From assembly GCF_028453695.1 (NCBI RefSeq), contig NC_135774.1, positions 21,328,001 through 21,392,000 of the forward strand: DNA of 64,000 nucleotides, written 5' to 3'. The notes beneath the pieces are model-generated. The model searched no databases. It saw only the letters and a list, made by a program, of their open reading frames with translations, and was not told where the DNA came from. Below are positions 1 through 13,500 of this stretch, one piece after another. The position numbers and the translations under genes were made by a program. Every line of letters begins with the position of its first letter. The first letter of the stretch is position 1. This DNA comes from Augochlora pura. Taxonomy: Eukaryota; Arthropoda; Insecta; Hymenoptera; Halictidae.

Positions 1-482
1 AAAGATTATCGTGTTTTGGTTGCAGACACCAACATCGAGGATGATGGATGCTGATAGTGAAACCGAGTGAGGGATCGATCTTGCTTTCGGAAAGAAAATT
101 TGCGGGGCAAGAAGAGACGTAGCGTCTTGTAGCGATAGAAAGGAAAGAGGAAAGAAAGGAGGTGAAGAAAATAGAGCGAACCTCCGCCGCATCGTTGCGA
201 GACGCTAAACCAAGTTTAATCGAAAGGACGGGAAGTAACTCGCGGACGAGAGGAACCGGACGGGAGAGGAGTGACCGAAAACGGGTATACGCACTCGTGG
301 ATCGTGTAATAAAAAGGGAGAGAGAGAGAGAGTGAAAAAGAAAAAAGACTCAGCTTGTCTGTAAATAAGAGTTATTTTTCGTATGAGAGAAAAGGCGATA
401 CATCTACGCCGGAACGAAGGGAAGCGAGCAAGAAGACGTTTAGAAGTCCTTGAACGGAAGAAGGTTCAGAGGACTTACTCTC

Positions 483-530
483 TCTCATTCTCTCTCTCTC
501 TCACTCTCTCTCTCTCTCCCTCTCTCTCCT
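483..530. repeat. (TC)n microsatellite in mnb leader
   Basis: A nearly pure TC-dinucleotide run interrupted by single bases. It lies inside the 3' part of the 49-codon upstream ORF, so its length changes would alter that ORF. Confidence 0.85.
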
Positions 531-795
531 AGAAGATCGCGTGAAAGGGGTGGATCACTTGGTAATCGAGAAACAGGAAGTGGCGACAGAAGACGGTAGA
601 AGAAGAAGAAGAAGAAGAGGAAGAAGAAGAAGAAGGGATACAGCGTTACGATTAACGGGTCTCGTTTCCACGTTCTTTATCCAAAATTCAACTGTGTTCC
701 TTCTGCAGCTAGAGCAATTGTATTCAGGAATAGTGATTTAGTATAGATTTGAATGCACTGAGAAGTCTTCGTGGAGAGTCAAGAGAAAACTAGAG

Positions 796-843
796 AGAGA
801 GAGAGAGAGAGAGCAAGAGGGAGAGGGAGAGAGAGAGAGAGAG
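796..843. repeat. (GA)n microsatellite in mnb leader
   Basis: Two GA-dinucleotide runs separated by a short GAGGGAGAGG spacer. This resembles GAGA-type tracts common in insect promoters and leaders; factor binding is not shown by the sequence. Confidence 0.8.
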
Positions 844-1304
844 AAATTGAGTAAACGAGTGAGAGAAAGAGCAAACGAGTGTGCGGGAAAAAGGAACGCA
901 GAAAGATATCCTACAAACGAGAGTAATATATAAAGACAGAAAGGCAGAAAGGAAGAGAACTCAGCGAACAAGAAGAAGAACAAGCACAGTGACAAGACCA
1001 AGGAAAAGTCGTGAAGCCGAGGGTGTGTTAATTGAGAGTAGAAAGCAAGAAGAAATAGAGACCGTTAAAAAGAACACCTAGGAAGAGAAGAATCGAAGAG
1101 AAAGGAAAGAAGGAAGGAAGGAAGAGGAAGAGAGGGGCAGTGTGCAGTGGTAGAAGAGGCAAAAGAAGGAAAGAGAGAGAGAGAGAGTGGGTTCGCGCTG
1201 TGAAGCGGTATTGAGAGGGCTGGCGTGCCCCATGTTGTGAGCGTCTGAAGGCTGCCGTGGGCAGAAGTGAAAGGGTGGGAGGGAAGGGTAAGGGTGCCGC
1301 TGGT

Positions 1305-4300
1305 ATGGAGTATGGAAGCGGCGGGGGCGGAGGCGGCGGGGGCCGTGGGGGTATCCAACCACCCTCTGCAGCTGCGAGGGGTATGACGGGGACAGATACT
1401 ACCGATGCTGCATGGCACAAACACGAACAAATGATCCTTATGGAATCCAGGCACAAGCAACAATGTGAGTATACCTACTCAAAATCATGCCTTTATTACT
1501 TTCGATCAACACCGACTTCCAGCTGCAAGGGCTTGAAAACTGGTATAATTTCGATCCTGGTCTTTTGAACAGTCATGAATAGACTGTGGAATTTATGCAT
1601 CTATGAAAGTAATTAGTGGAACAAATATGAAACAGTAGAAAGCTTTAAGAATTGAGTTTATATTAGGAGTTCAAGGATGTTAATACATTATTCTTAACAT
1701 ATATACAGTATAATATAGTACATATAATATATACATATACATAAACAAGAAATTGTCTTGTTTAAAATGTCCAAACAATTGTCTTGCTCTATCAGGCAAA
1801 GTATTAAGGACGAAGAAGTGCCAGTCAAAGTAGCTGTGAAAGAAATCGTAGTACAGTTAATATTGATAAAGAAAGAAATAATGCGATCCAAATGACAATT
1901 GCTACTTATTATTGATGCAGATCATTTTTATTTTGCAGAAAGTCCACAATCTAATCATGAAGAGTCGGCATTTTCAGTTACTGTTATAAAGGACCGATTT
2001 CTGTTAACATCGGTTTCGGTTGTGCTACTTACATTGGTCTTACAACCGCCTTTTTTCGAGTTTATATCGGGCCTTGTAACAGCTGTAAACTGTATTTTAT
2101 TGATGCAGGATCATTTTGAAAAATTTTCAGCGATAAGTAAGAGACAAAACGAGAGACCAACAATAATTTTCATTTATACAACTTATCCATGTTACACAAT
2201 GCTCGAAGTATATTCGTATCTCACACTCTTTTTAACCATTCTAATAATATTTTATATATAAGTAGTTTCTTTTCTAATTGATCTCACTTAATGTACATAT
2301 TATTATAATTATTAATTGCTTTCCCTCGATATTGTGGTATTCATACAATATTTATATTACCCTACGATAACAATCTTACACCTGCAATACTTTATAATTA
2401 GAATCAATAGAATGGAGGAGACCATAACCGAAACCGATACGGATTAAGTTTTCGGCCTTTGGTAATAGTTATTTGCTGTTTTAACCGGCATCTCTATATA
2501 ACAGTTATTAACAGTTGCTCTTCGGGACCGTTTGATGCTCTCGTTTCAGCTATCTTTTATGTTTCTCTGTTCGTTGCGCTCGCGTTCACAGGTTCACAAG
2601 TTAACAGGTTTCCGAAGTTTATCCTGTTCAGTGCTAAGGACGCACATAAGTGTTCAGGGAAAATTATCGGTATGGATTACAGAATAATTTATTAAATATC
2701 GGCTCGAACTGTTTGAGCTTTATGTTACAAGGGTTAGTGTATTAAAGTTTCATTGAAATTGGTTGATGCAGAACCAATTGACAAGTTTTTCCTGAAAATC
2801 GTGAAGAACTACAATCATTTACATAAAACCTATATTTTCATTATCACATAAAATTTGTCAATAACTCATAAAAGTTGTCTAAGTTGTAAAAAAGTACATA
2901 TGACGTTTGGTATATTTTGAAATGTGGTCTCACTTTTAAACAGGATACTCTGTTCTAAATGTTGTTTAAAGACTTTTCCGATTGACCGTACGTGCCTCAA
3001 AAATACGTTTAATAATTAGTAATAGTTTTTACATCGTATACACGTTGATAACCAATATTATACCCTGAAGAATACTACTTTTAGATGATTTCAAATTAAT
3101 GTAACACAAGTGACGAATTATGGTAATACTTTGATTGTACGTTGTGCAATCGATCGAACACTAATAGAATACGATGAAAATTATTCCGTTTATACTGATC
3201 ACAGCTATCTGAAGTACTCTGCATTCGAACTGTTAATTTGCGATCTTTTTTTATGTTGGACTATCATAAATTCTTCCAATATACCAACGATGACTCGGTT
3301 CGAACTCGCCATTAGCTCATTTGGAACGAGGTCTGATTCCCTCTGCTACTTTCTTACGGCTGTACAGTATGCGTTAGACAATGCATACCTGTCGGCTGGT
3401 TTAACAACATATTATTAATAAATTGTCAAAATTGTTGTAGCTAAGTAAAAGATATTGATCCAAGCTGATGTATTTTGATAAGGAAAGTATTTTGGTAGAT
3501 AGCAAAACATATGTAATCTGAAAATGAAATGAAAACGCTATACCTAAAGATGATCGAATCTTTGAGTTTCTGGAAAAAAATGATTTTGTAATAGCGTTTA
3601 AACACAAAGTTCTTGAGCAATTGTGTTTGATTTTACTCATCGCGACTTCCTGTGTCGATTGTTTGCTCAAGCAAGATAATTTATCGAATCTTACATTCAA
3701 CCGATTCGAATAACTCTTACAATAATTCTCGTAACTTTGTGTATTATTTGAAAAGAGTCGCGATTCATAGAACATTTGACTTATCAGTTTCGGTAATCAT
3801 TGACTTAAACATAAAACGAAGCCATTAATAACATTCGCATTCTGCGTTAGGCAATCAATTTATATAATGCTTATCTCGTGTATTTATGCATTACGTGAAT
3901 TTATTAATTTCATAGCGGAGTTGCAAGATTCTTGAGCGTATGGAAAATTATGCTACAATTAGAAAGGAAGTCGAAATATGTATATTTGTTTAAATACATA
4001 TCTTCTTGAAACTAATAATTAGAAGCTACTCATACAAATTTTTTTAAACTTTCGAATCACAGCTTCTTGCGCTCGCAAGAGTGAATTATTCGTAATTTTT
4101 TTATTTCCACAAAACGGTAAATAATACTGAATTAATTGTTTATGTTTTTAATACCTCTAATTCATGTTGTGTGTATGACAGCCGAGTTGAAGCATGTTGC
4201 TGCTGTGAATTATGACATTTGTCTGCTATTAGGGCAGTCGAGGCCAGGAGACATTTCTCTATTAGTCTATTTGATCGCTGAAAGCGTTACGGACAAGTCT

Positions 4301-7300
4301 CGCAGAAGACTCAATTATTCATTTAATTAAAAAGCGACTAAATGAACAAATAGCTTGCAAAAGTGCAATGTCAATTCCATTAGATATTTTTAAAAATATC
4401 TACTCCTCATAATTGGATTCGTTTTAGAACGGTACATTATATATTTGCATAAATATTGAACACAGTTGATAATTGTACAATTACAAGTGATTTACTTATT
4501 ATTATAAAAAGAAAATATTTCCTTATTTAATTAGATAACGAATAAGAAATGCTGTATTATCCTAAATTCATCGAATACAGAACACGGGAATATTTATTAT
4601 TTCATAGTATAATTAAATGCACAATACGACTGCTTGTGATTATTTATTCGTGCAGGATTTAGAAAATATAGGAATTTACGCGCACGAAAAATCACAAAAT
4701 TAGAATTATGAAATTAGATCTACGTACTCGGAATTACAGAATTGTAATTGACTTCTAATTGTAATTACAGAATTGTAATTGACTTCTAATTGTAATTACA
4801 GAATTGTAATTGACTTCTAATTGTAATTACAAAATTGTAATTACTTCTCTTAATCCTTTACAGTCGAAATTTAACTTCACTGTTCTTGACAACGTATTTC
4901 AAGGCCGTCGAAGACGGAGCTGCTTCTCCTAAAGTGAACATTTAATAAAGATTTTTGCAAATGTCTGGGAAACCAAGGCCGAACGTCGGCAGCCTGCATG
5001 GGGGGAAAAAGTTACTCGAAACTATGTTGCTCGCATCAGATTTCGAGGTCGTCAGAATCAATGAAGAATCGTTAAAGTAAATAATTTCCATTCGTTCTAT
5101 TAATCAGTGCTAATTGGTCGGTGAAATTTTCAAAATTCAGACACACTGTTTTAAACGGCAAAGATCAAGGGATGTGATTAGAAGTAGAACTTGCTTCTCA
5201 CTTCCGGTCGTTCCTCGGGGAGAGCCGTTAGCAGTCCTACGAGCGTGCATAGTGGAGTTTACAGGTTGGCAGTCTTCAGAAAAGACCGGCCAATGGAAAA
5301 GTACCGGTGACGGTCGGAAGGTACCCTAACCGAGGTTGCCCAAACGAGATAGTCTAAGCGGACCTCTGCACCTCTACAGGATGTTTTTAAACCGTCGCGC
5401 GACCAACGCTACTAGCAGTTTCTATTATGGTTCTCATTGACGATCGAATAACGCATTTGGCCCTTTTATAATTAATTCCGGCAGTTATTATATGGCTATA
5501 GTTCGGTTTTAGTAATTACAATGCATTCGATTTCTGATGAATAAATTATAAAATGTCAATTATTAAATATATACCAATCTGTAAGTGAGAGTATAAGGAA
5601 AGGGATTCCAGTTATAATGTGACGCAGTCCGTATACGTTGCCCATAATAAATTCATGGGATAACGTACAAATTGTTTTAGCAGCAGCATGAACTTTTATA
5701 TTTCGACAAAGAATTACAACATTTCGATTTATTACGCTATACGCGGATAAAGAATCTTTCATTTTTTATTTATTTATTACTCCAAGTATACATTACATTG
5801 ATTTGTGGATTATAGCAAAAAATCTTTTAATCGATAACAAAATATTGTATATGCGAATTGCAGTTTGGAATTCCAAAGTTAGTTTCCATACCAAAACTGT
5901 ATCTATGATACTATGTGATTGTCTCATTGAATTGTTTAAATTGGGTTCGTAGAAAATTCTTAGCAAACAGAAAATAAATTGAATAATAGCGTATTGTCGC
6001 TAAAGTGAGACAAGATCAACGATTTATATCGTCCAGTAACAATGTATAAAGACAGTTGTTGGTACAACAAAGCTTAAACAAAAGTAAGCGATAGAAAGAG
6101 AAATTAAAAAGAACAATTGTAACATTCAGAAAAATACAAGTGAGATGCAAGGAGAAATGGAATATAAAAAATGAGATATAAACTAGAAATCGTTTCCCAC
6201 GTTTTTGGTTTAACACTTTATTTATTTATTTTTCTGTAGGTGAAGCTCGATAATTTTATTTTAAATAATGATTTTAAAAGAATTCGTCATATTGCATTAA
6301 TTCAAACAGTTTATTAAAATATGTATAGAATTATTATTCTTTTCTGAATAATTTTTTAAGGAGTTAGTACTATTAGAAGAACAGTCAGTTAGATAACTTT
6401 TTGGTCATGATTACCATAAATATGAATATTCCTATTCTAGTTGTATTATATTTCTATTCTTCATGTTTTGTTGTATCTACTCCGCTATTTAATACGTGGT
6501 TTGCGGGAACGCATAGAAAGGGGTAGTAAAATGTTAAATTATTATTGAGTATATAATATGCAAGATTAGTTTATTGCCTTATAGCAGGCCAAATTTGAGC
6601 CTTTAGTTGCAGCCGGTTCTAGCAGAAATCCATCTGCTGGGAACGGCGCGTTATTCGCACGTCAGCCGCTGATTGTGAGTCGCGCACTTGCATTTAGAAA
6701 TGCAGTGAATCTAATTGTAAGACTAAATTAGTTTCATAAAAATATGGGAACGTGGAAACTGTTTTATATTGACCTATATTAGCATGTAAAGCGATATCAA
6801 TACTCTTGCAGTGTTACAGTTGTTTAAAAATGCTTTTGTAAAAATATGAAGGCCTTCAAACGAAACTTTGACGTCTAAATATTTTTGTTTCTCGAAGAAG
6901 GAACTCTATTATTTTAAATTTAATTATTTGTGTCTTATAATACTGTAGATGACTATAAAATAAATTAGTTCATACTTATTTCCAATCATTTAAAAGGATA
7001 AGAACTGTAAAATACTGCTAAAGTTTGTCTTGCTAAAAATGATAGTTCCTAAATATTTTACACTATTAGCAACAATAATACGTAAGGTTCAATAAAAAAT
7101 ATTTAATACCAATTCGTTTTATAATATTTTATGTAATGATATTTTTAACAACCATCAAATATATAATCATTAGTTACGACCGTTACAAACAATTGTTACA
7201 TACAATAATTACAAAGTTTCACAAAATCATTAAATACACTTTCAAGATCGACGGTGAAGTAAATACTATTACAAATATTTTTTGGTTTATGGTAGTTAAC

Positions 7301-10300
7301 TTACTTGATAAATAGTATTTCTAATTATTTAAATATTAAAGATTCTCTAAAATATGAAATAATTTGGCCGTATCGATAAAAACAGTTTCCAATGAAAATG
7401 GAAAATTTCTACACGCGTAATTTATGATTGAATAGTATTGTTATTAACAACGAAGTGTACCCGAACAAAATAAATGTATCGTGGACGAGAGAATAGGAAG
7501 TCGGATTTATAAGCAGCGAATCACGTTGGCAATAGCATAGCGGGATCCATTTTTGGACTGATACCTGATCGGCGACTCTCGAAAAATTCAAAGACTTTAG
7601 GCTGGACTGTTCGGTCGGCTACTGACTGATATGTATTTTCGACTTGGCAGTCTGTCTCCCCACGATCATCTCTTTGTCTTCCTCTTTCAACTTAACTTCA
7701 TTTTGTATTTCTCGATTTAGGAACCGACACCGGCAGCCATTGAACCTGCAAAGCGTAAAACCGTTTGTGTTCGTTTCGTATCGGACTCAGAAAATAAAGT
7801 AAAGTTCTAAATTTAAATAAATCAGAAGGTACAGCTGCGAACTGAGCAAGCGCCACTTATAAAAGTTTGACAAAATGTTAACAGAAATAAACAACTATGA
7901 AATACTGTGCGCATATTATTCCTTGGATGAAATCCAGAAAGTTTTACATTCACTATTACTTACAATTACTTTTCGTGATCCGCAGCTAAATAGCTTTTCT
8001 ATTGTGAACTTTGAAGAGTAGTTTAACATACTCAGTTGCTCACTAAAGTACTTTATAAAAAATTTTACACACGTAAATTGAATTAGTAACGTGTTGAAAG
8101 TATTAAAACTGTCACGAAAATTACTCGGAATTTATATATTTAATTGTATGATTTCATTCTTTCAAAATACAGTATCTTCAGTTTTAAAATGCGTCCAGAA
8201 TTTTGAACAATCGAATATACGTTCATGTATGTTTAATTGAAGATTATGAAGTTGATTGCATTACGAACCAGTAATTATCAGGAAGTCTTTTTCCACGCTC
8301 AAAGTCCTGGACAACACACTCTGTAATGCACGTGTTGCGTGCAGTGCAGTGAATTATGTCTTCCTTCATAAAGTTATTATGACATCGTTACGGTGTGATA
8401 AGGGGGTACATAAAATAAATTTTACCATTTGTGACCTTGATATATTCGTGAAGTTCAGTATGTAGTGCTGGTTATTCTGTTATCCCTTGCCTGAACGAAA
8501 AGGAAATTAACTTCTTTAGCTAGTATCAATTCACGCGACTAACAATTTATACAATGAAACATTGTATATATAAAATATATTTTATACAATGAAACATATT
8601 ATTGATATAAATAAAAATGACAAATTACTATTCGAAATAATTTATTATTAACTGTTATTTTCAGTCACGTTATTCAAAAATAAAAGAAATATCGATTCAC
8701 TTGAGGAAAAGTTATTTCAAATAATAGAATACTTCGTTATTTGTTTATTTCGAATTGGTCAGCAGAAATAGTACTGTAAATAATAACGAACAAGAACATT
8801 TTATTTTATAATATTTTCGCAACAATTTGTTTGAAATAAATAGGAGCAAACCAGTCCCAAACATTAAATTTAACTTTCATAATTGCTTCAAATAATTATA
8901 AAATAAAGTAACATGTTATTTTGAATATTATTTTAAATAATGTCATTTAAAATGTGTCGAGGTCTGATACCAACGATCAAAATTATACACGATATAAGAT
9001 TTTATACATGATCCACTAAATATAAATGTTACTCTTTTAAATCGAAACAAAAATGAAAATCCAGAAATGATGATGAAATTATCTCGTTATATTTGAGATA
9101 ATTTTTGAATAACCGTATTTGCGAATGTTATTTCATTTTTTCAACATAAAATTCCGTTCTCTTGTCATCAATATTTTAGCGTTCAATTAAATTGTAGGAT
9201 CACAAGAATTATGAACAGATCTTGTTTTCTATAAATCATTACGTACCTGTAACACAGATTGTAGTGCAAGGAGTTACAAAATTGAACGTAACACAAAAAT
9301 ATTCTCAAATTGTTCTTGACAATTTCGTTTCCGAGCTAGTCACTTTAGGCATCGTCAACTGCATACACCCATTTCCGTTTTTACACAGTAGTTATGTTCT
9401 CGAAAAGACTGTGTAAAAAAATACCGTGTAAAAAACGATATCGTGTACATACGTAGAAAAATAGTATTTCCCTAAATATACCTAGAATATTACATTAATT
9501 GGAATAATTGTCCTTAGAAGTTTAATCAAGGAACTCTCTTTAAACTGTACTAAATTGAATGAAATAGTTCAAGAAGGAAATTGAATTTATATTTCTAGAC
9601 TGTATTAAATCAAAACCGTGGAAAAATATCATGTATAAACAAAATTGCCTATAGTAATGAAAATGGTTTGCCGTCTGGTGGTTAAAAATGCTGTCTTAAC
9701 ACCTTATTTTCGACAGTAGCTTGAACGGTCGTCCCTTGGTAGGGACCCAACTTTCAATGGCAACTAAAAACGTGATCCCACGATCGAACGAAAACTGTCT
9801 GTTCGAGCAGACGCCGCCGCTGCCGCTGCCGCCGCCGCCGCCAGACTCGCCACGCTGAATTCCAACAATGCTGAAACGACGACGAGCAAGTCGCGACCTA
9901 GACACACCTGGCTCGCAACTAATAATTCCGCACGCAACCTTGCGGACCCGCGATGTAAAAGTACGCTGAAGAAATCCGTGAATGAGAGTGGCAAACGCAA
10001 AAGTCTGAATAAGCGACATGAAGACAGCCAGTCGAGGGTTAGGCACAGGGGGTTGGACGAGCGTGGGTGGCGGGTGGGGTGGTGGCATTGTCCATGTAAT
10101 TTTTTTTCTGATACTGGCGCAAGATCATCGGGAGGCCGTGCACCGTGGTTGCGCGGCGATCGTCGAACCGGCTGGACTCGAGTGATTCCTCCGTCTAGTC
10201 TCGGGGCTGTCGGTCCGCGGCCGATTCTGCGAAGATCAAAAGCGTCGGCGTCTCGTCGAGATCGATGCGTGCTCGAATAATCACTTTCTTCCGTTGGTCC

Positions 10301-10508
10301 CTAAGGAGATCACGCGGGGGATGTGCGTCAAAGAGAGAAAAGACAGTGTACAACCAGCGGCGCAAGTCGCGGTCACCTGATTTCAAGGCAACCGAAGGCG
10401 TACACCGTCTTCGCCCGGTCGTCCTCGATACTTTCTATTACAGCCTATGGTGTTGATATACAGACAGAACGAGAGAAACAGAGAGAGAGGGTTCCGTCTT
10501 CTCTTTCT

Positions 10509-10546
<38 letters not shown>

Positions 10547-13500
10547 CTCCATGCCTCTCCGTCTCTCCTCTCTGCATTTACCGTCTTGTTCTCTCGACGC
10601 AACTCGCGCCGGTATAGAAGACAGACCAGCCAGTCGGTCGGCGGTTGCTCCACCCCCGTGCGACACGATCAATACGCGACTCTCCTCTTTTGCTATCGCA
10701 TTCACCCCCTATCTCATTCACACACAGACACACACGCCCGGCCGGCCGAGCGTGAGCGACCGGTCGCTCGTCGCCCGCGCCCGCGCCGCGGCCCGCTCGT
10801 CCGCCCGCTCGCTCGCACGCGCGCGCGTACCGACTTCTCATTTCCCTCGCCCACTGCTTTCCTCTTCCCATGCACGTCGTACAGCCGAGACTCCGTAGTC
10901 GGTAACGGTAACAGCAACAGCAAGCAACACCACCGGCAACAGCACCAGAACCGCTCAACTGTTCGTTTTGAAGCTGTCTTTCTGTTGCTATGCTGCCTGC
11001 CCTTATCCTCTCTTCTGTTTCCTCCACCGTCCCGTCCCGTCCCGTCCTGTCCTGTCCCGTCTTGTCCGTCTCCTTCTTCCTCCTGTCGAGCTCTGTTCCG
11101 CGTGCTGTCGCCCCGCAGGATGAATCCTGCGTCGCATCACGTAGTCTTTTTCCTTTTCCGTCTTTCCTGCTCTCTGTCTCTCTCCCCTTCCGTCCTGTCT
11201 TTCCCTCCTTCCTTTCCGCCCTCCCCTTCCCCCCCTATCGCCTGCCACTCGTTACGAATCGATTACCCAAAATCATTTCTTCCTCGCCCGCGTTTGTTTA
11301 GTCTAGATCGCACTGTTTCGCAGCCGTAGTTGGGCGAAATTCATTCGGCAAACACGTAGTTTAACGATTTTGACTCTGAACGCGGTTTATTTTTCATCGT
11401 TCTTTTTCAAAGACGCATTCATTTACCGTTATAGGTAAATATAAATCGGGGTATCTTGGAAAGATAATGCGCTTTTCCTGATTCTTTTGAAAAAAAAAAA
11501 AACACGACATTCGTAAATTCTTCGATGGTTTTTTTAATATGTTATAAAGGACAATATTCTTAATGACTTTGTTCTTTGTAAAAAAATGTCGCTCTATTTT
11601 AGTTCCCGTGATATTCGCGGAAAACTGTTGCTACCACCGCACAGAATTTCTTTTATACGTGCACACGTACGTATCTGTTTTGTTGGTATCGTCGCTCATC
11701 TACTGTTTCTATGAATGAATATAATACAACGAGTTTCCGTATAACGAGTGTACTTGTTGAAAAGATACTTCTTGTTGACGCTAGAAAACTTAGCTTACGA
11801 GTACACTTTATTCTGGGACAAGTTGTCACTGAACGGCAATTAAAGTATACACAGGACTATCCAACAGAAACGATCGGAATCTGGATTGTCAAACACCTAG
11901 TAAAAAATACATAGCTTTTCCACGTTCCCCTGATTCGTACTTATTTTTAATGATAGAATGAAGCGTTTAAAAAGAAACGAAGAAAACTAAACCCATTAGG
12001 ACAAAGTCAGTTGAATATTAATTTACAATCGAATATTAATCGACAATCGAATGTCTTCCAAACAGTTCACAGAGTCAATACTTACAAGGTGTTCCCGATC
12101 TTACCCGTTCAACGGCGTATTTTACGTGTAAAATACAGAAAAATTAAGATATGAACGATTAAAGAGTAACAAGCATGGGCTTAAGAATATTTCATGAGGA
12201 AGTTATAAAAAAATATATGAAATAGAATAGTGAAGCATTGTACAAACTAAGGCACAAATTAATATTGACAATAATCTTGAACTAATCATGGAACACCAAG
12301 TCGCACATGCGAAATATTTTCTGATATTCTTTGTAATATTCATCGAAAGACTAATGACGATGTTCTCCAAAACTGTTCTCGCTTTTTAATGTCTCTCGAC
12401 AAACGTGTGCACAAAAAATTCCAATCCCCCCCATTCTTTTTTCAATCAAGTGTTGTATTTTTTTATATCGTCGCATTGTTTGAAATATTTCAATAAAAAA
12501 AGCAATATACCCACGTGTGCGGGACACGTGATTGGTTACGCGAAGCAAAAATGCTTTTGTAGTCAAGATAACTAGATTCTCTGATATTTTCTAGTCCGCA
12601 ACAAATATCAACGTTCCCATTAAAATTACTAATTCGAATGTTTTCTTTTTTTAATTATATCTACGGGTCGATTTCGACCCGGAAACAGCGCCAACAGCAA
12701 AGTCCCGAAAAGCTGGTCGTTGTCGCACGGAAATCGGAAACTTCGGCCCGACGATTTGCTCTCCGAAAAATATGTTAATTCTCATAAATATTTAGAGTTT
12801 AATGACGTCCACGAGGTGTATGCAGGAAGTAATCGCGAACTGTTAAACTTGCACCGCGATTCTTCGATGTATTTTTAAGCAAACAAGTTCCAGTGAAAGC
12901 GTGTCTTGGTGTAGTCGCGCTTGTAGACGCGTAATTTCATTGAAGAAGAATACACGTAGAGAAACGGTGCGCTAACGATGCAATTATCTGTGCAGCGGGA
13001 CCGTTTCCTTAGTTTATTTCAATACAGGCAGCTTATTTGTTTTCGATGATAGTATTACAATAGCATTTATAACTCTGTGTTTAATATTGCAATTCGATGC
13101 ATTATGATCCCGTCGCACCAATTATGATACATCGTTGGTACTCAAACGTTATCATTGTAATCGTAGGCAATTTGGCGCAGAGGAATTAGCCTCTCGAAAT
13201 TGAAAGGCGGCATTGAACCGGCAAATATCTTATGTTTCTATTAAAAGAGTTTTCTGGTTGCTAGTGCGAGATACGCGTTCGATAATAGTCACGAAATTGC
13301 TTTCGATCGATTTCTTCGACGATACTTGTGACCATAGAAACGGAAGATTTATAATAAAACTTTATGTTGGCTTCCAAATTTTATTTTCTGCGATTTTTTA
13401 TTTAAAATCGCGATAGTATCCGGACGTCTCAGAATAGAGTCACGAATTTATCGAATTTAATTGAATTAATTGAAATTAAAGATATTAGAAGATATTTACA

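Larger units (their letters stand above)
26..1304 (+). promoter_or_regulatory. mnb: mnb 5' leader (untranslated exon)
   Basis: This purine-rich stretch precedes the minibrain start codon. A possible splice acceptor (ttggttgcag) ends at base 25, so an upstream non-coding exon may lie outside the window; this is inferred. The leader carries GA and TC microsatellites and several upstream ATGs: a 9-codon ORF at 41-70, a 49-codon ORF at 383-532 and a minimal ATG-TTG-TGA at 1232-1240. All terminate before the main start at 1305, and an in-frame stop lies at 1212-1214. Other apparent reading frames here are low-complexity Arg/Glu or Ser/Leu runs and are not credible proteins. Confidence 0.6.

Noticed and set aside
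1028..1463. Minus-strand frames of 94-142 codons opposite the mnb first exon
   Set aside because: They are Pro/Ser/Leu-rich shadows of the purine-rich leader and the Gly-rich coding exon.
10323..11329. Long overlapping frames on both strands (up to 247 codons)
   Set aside because: High GC and CT repeats suppress stop codons; the products are low complexity and no conserved domain or splice-compatible structure was seen.
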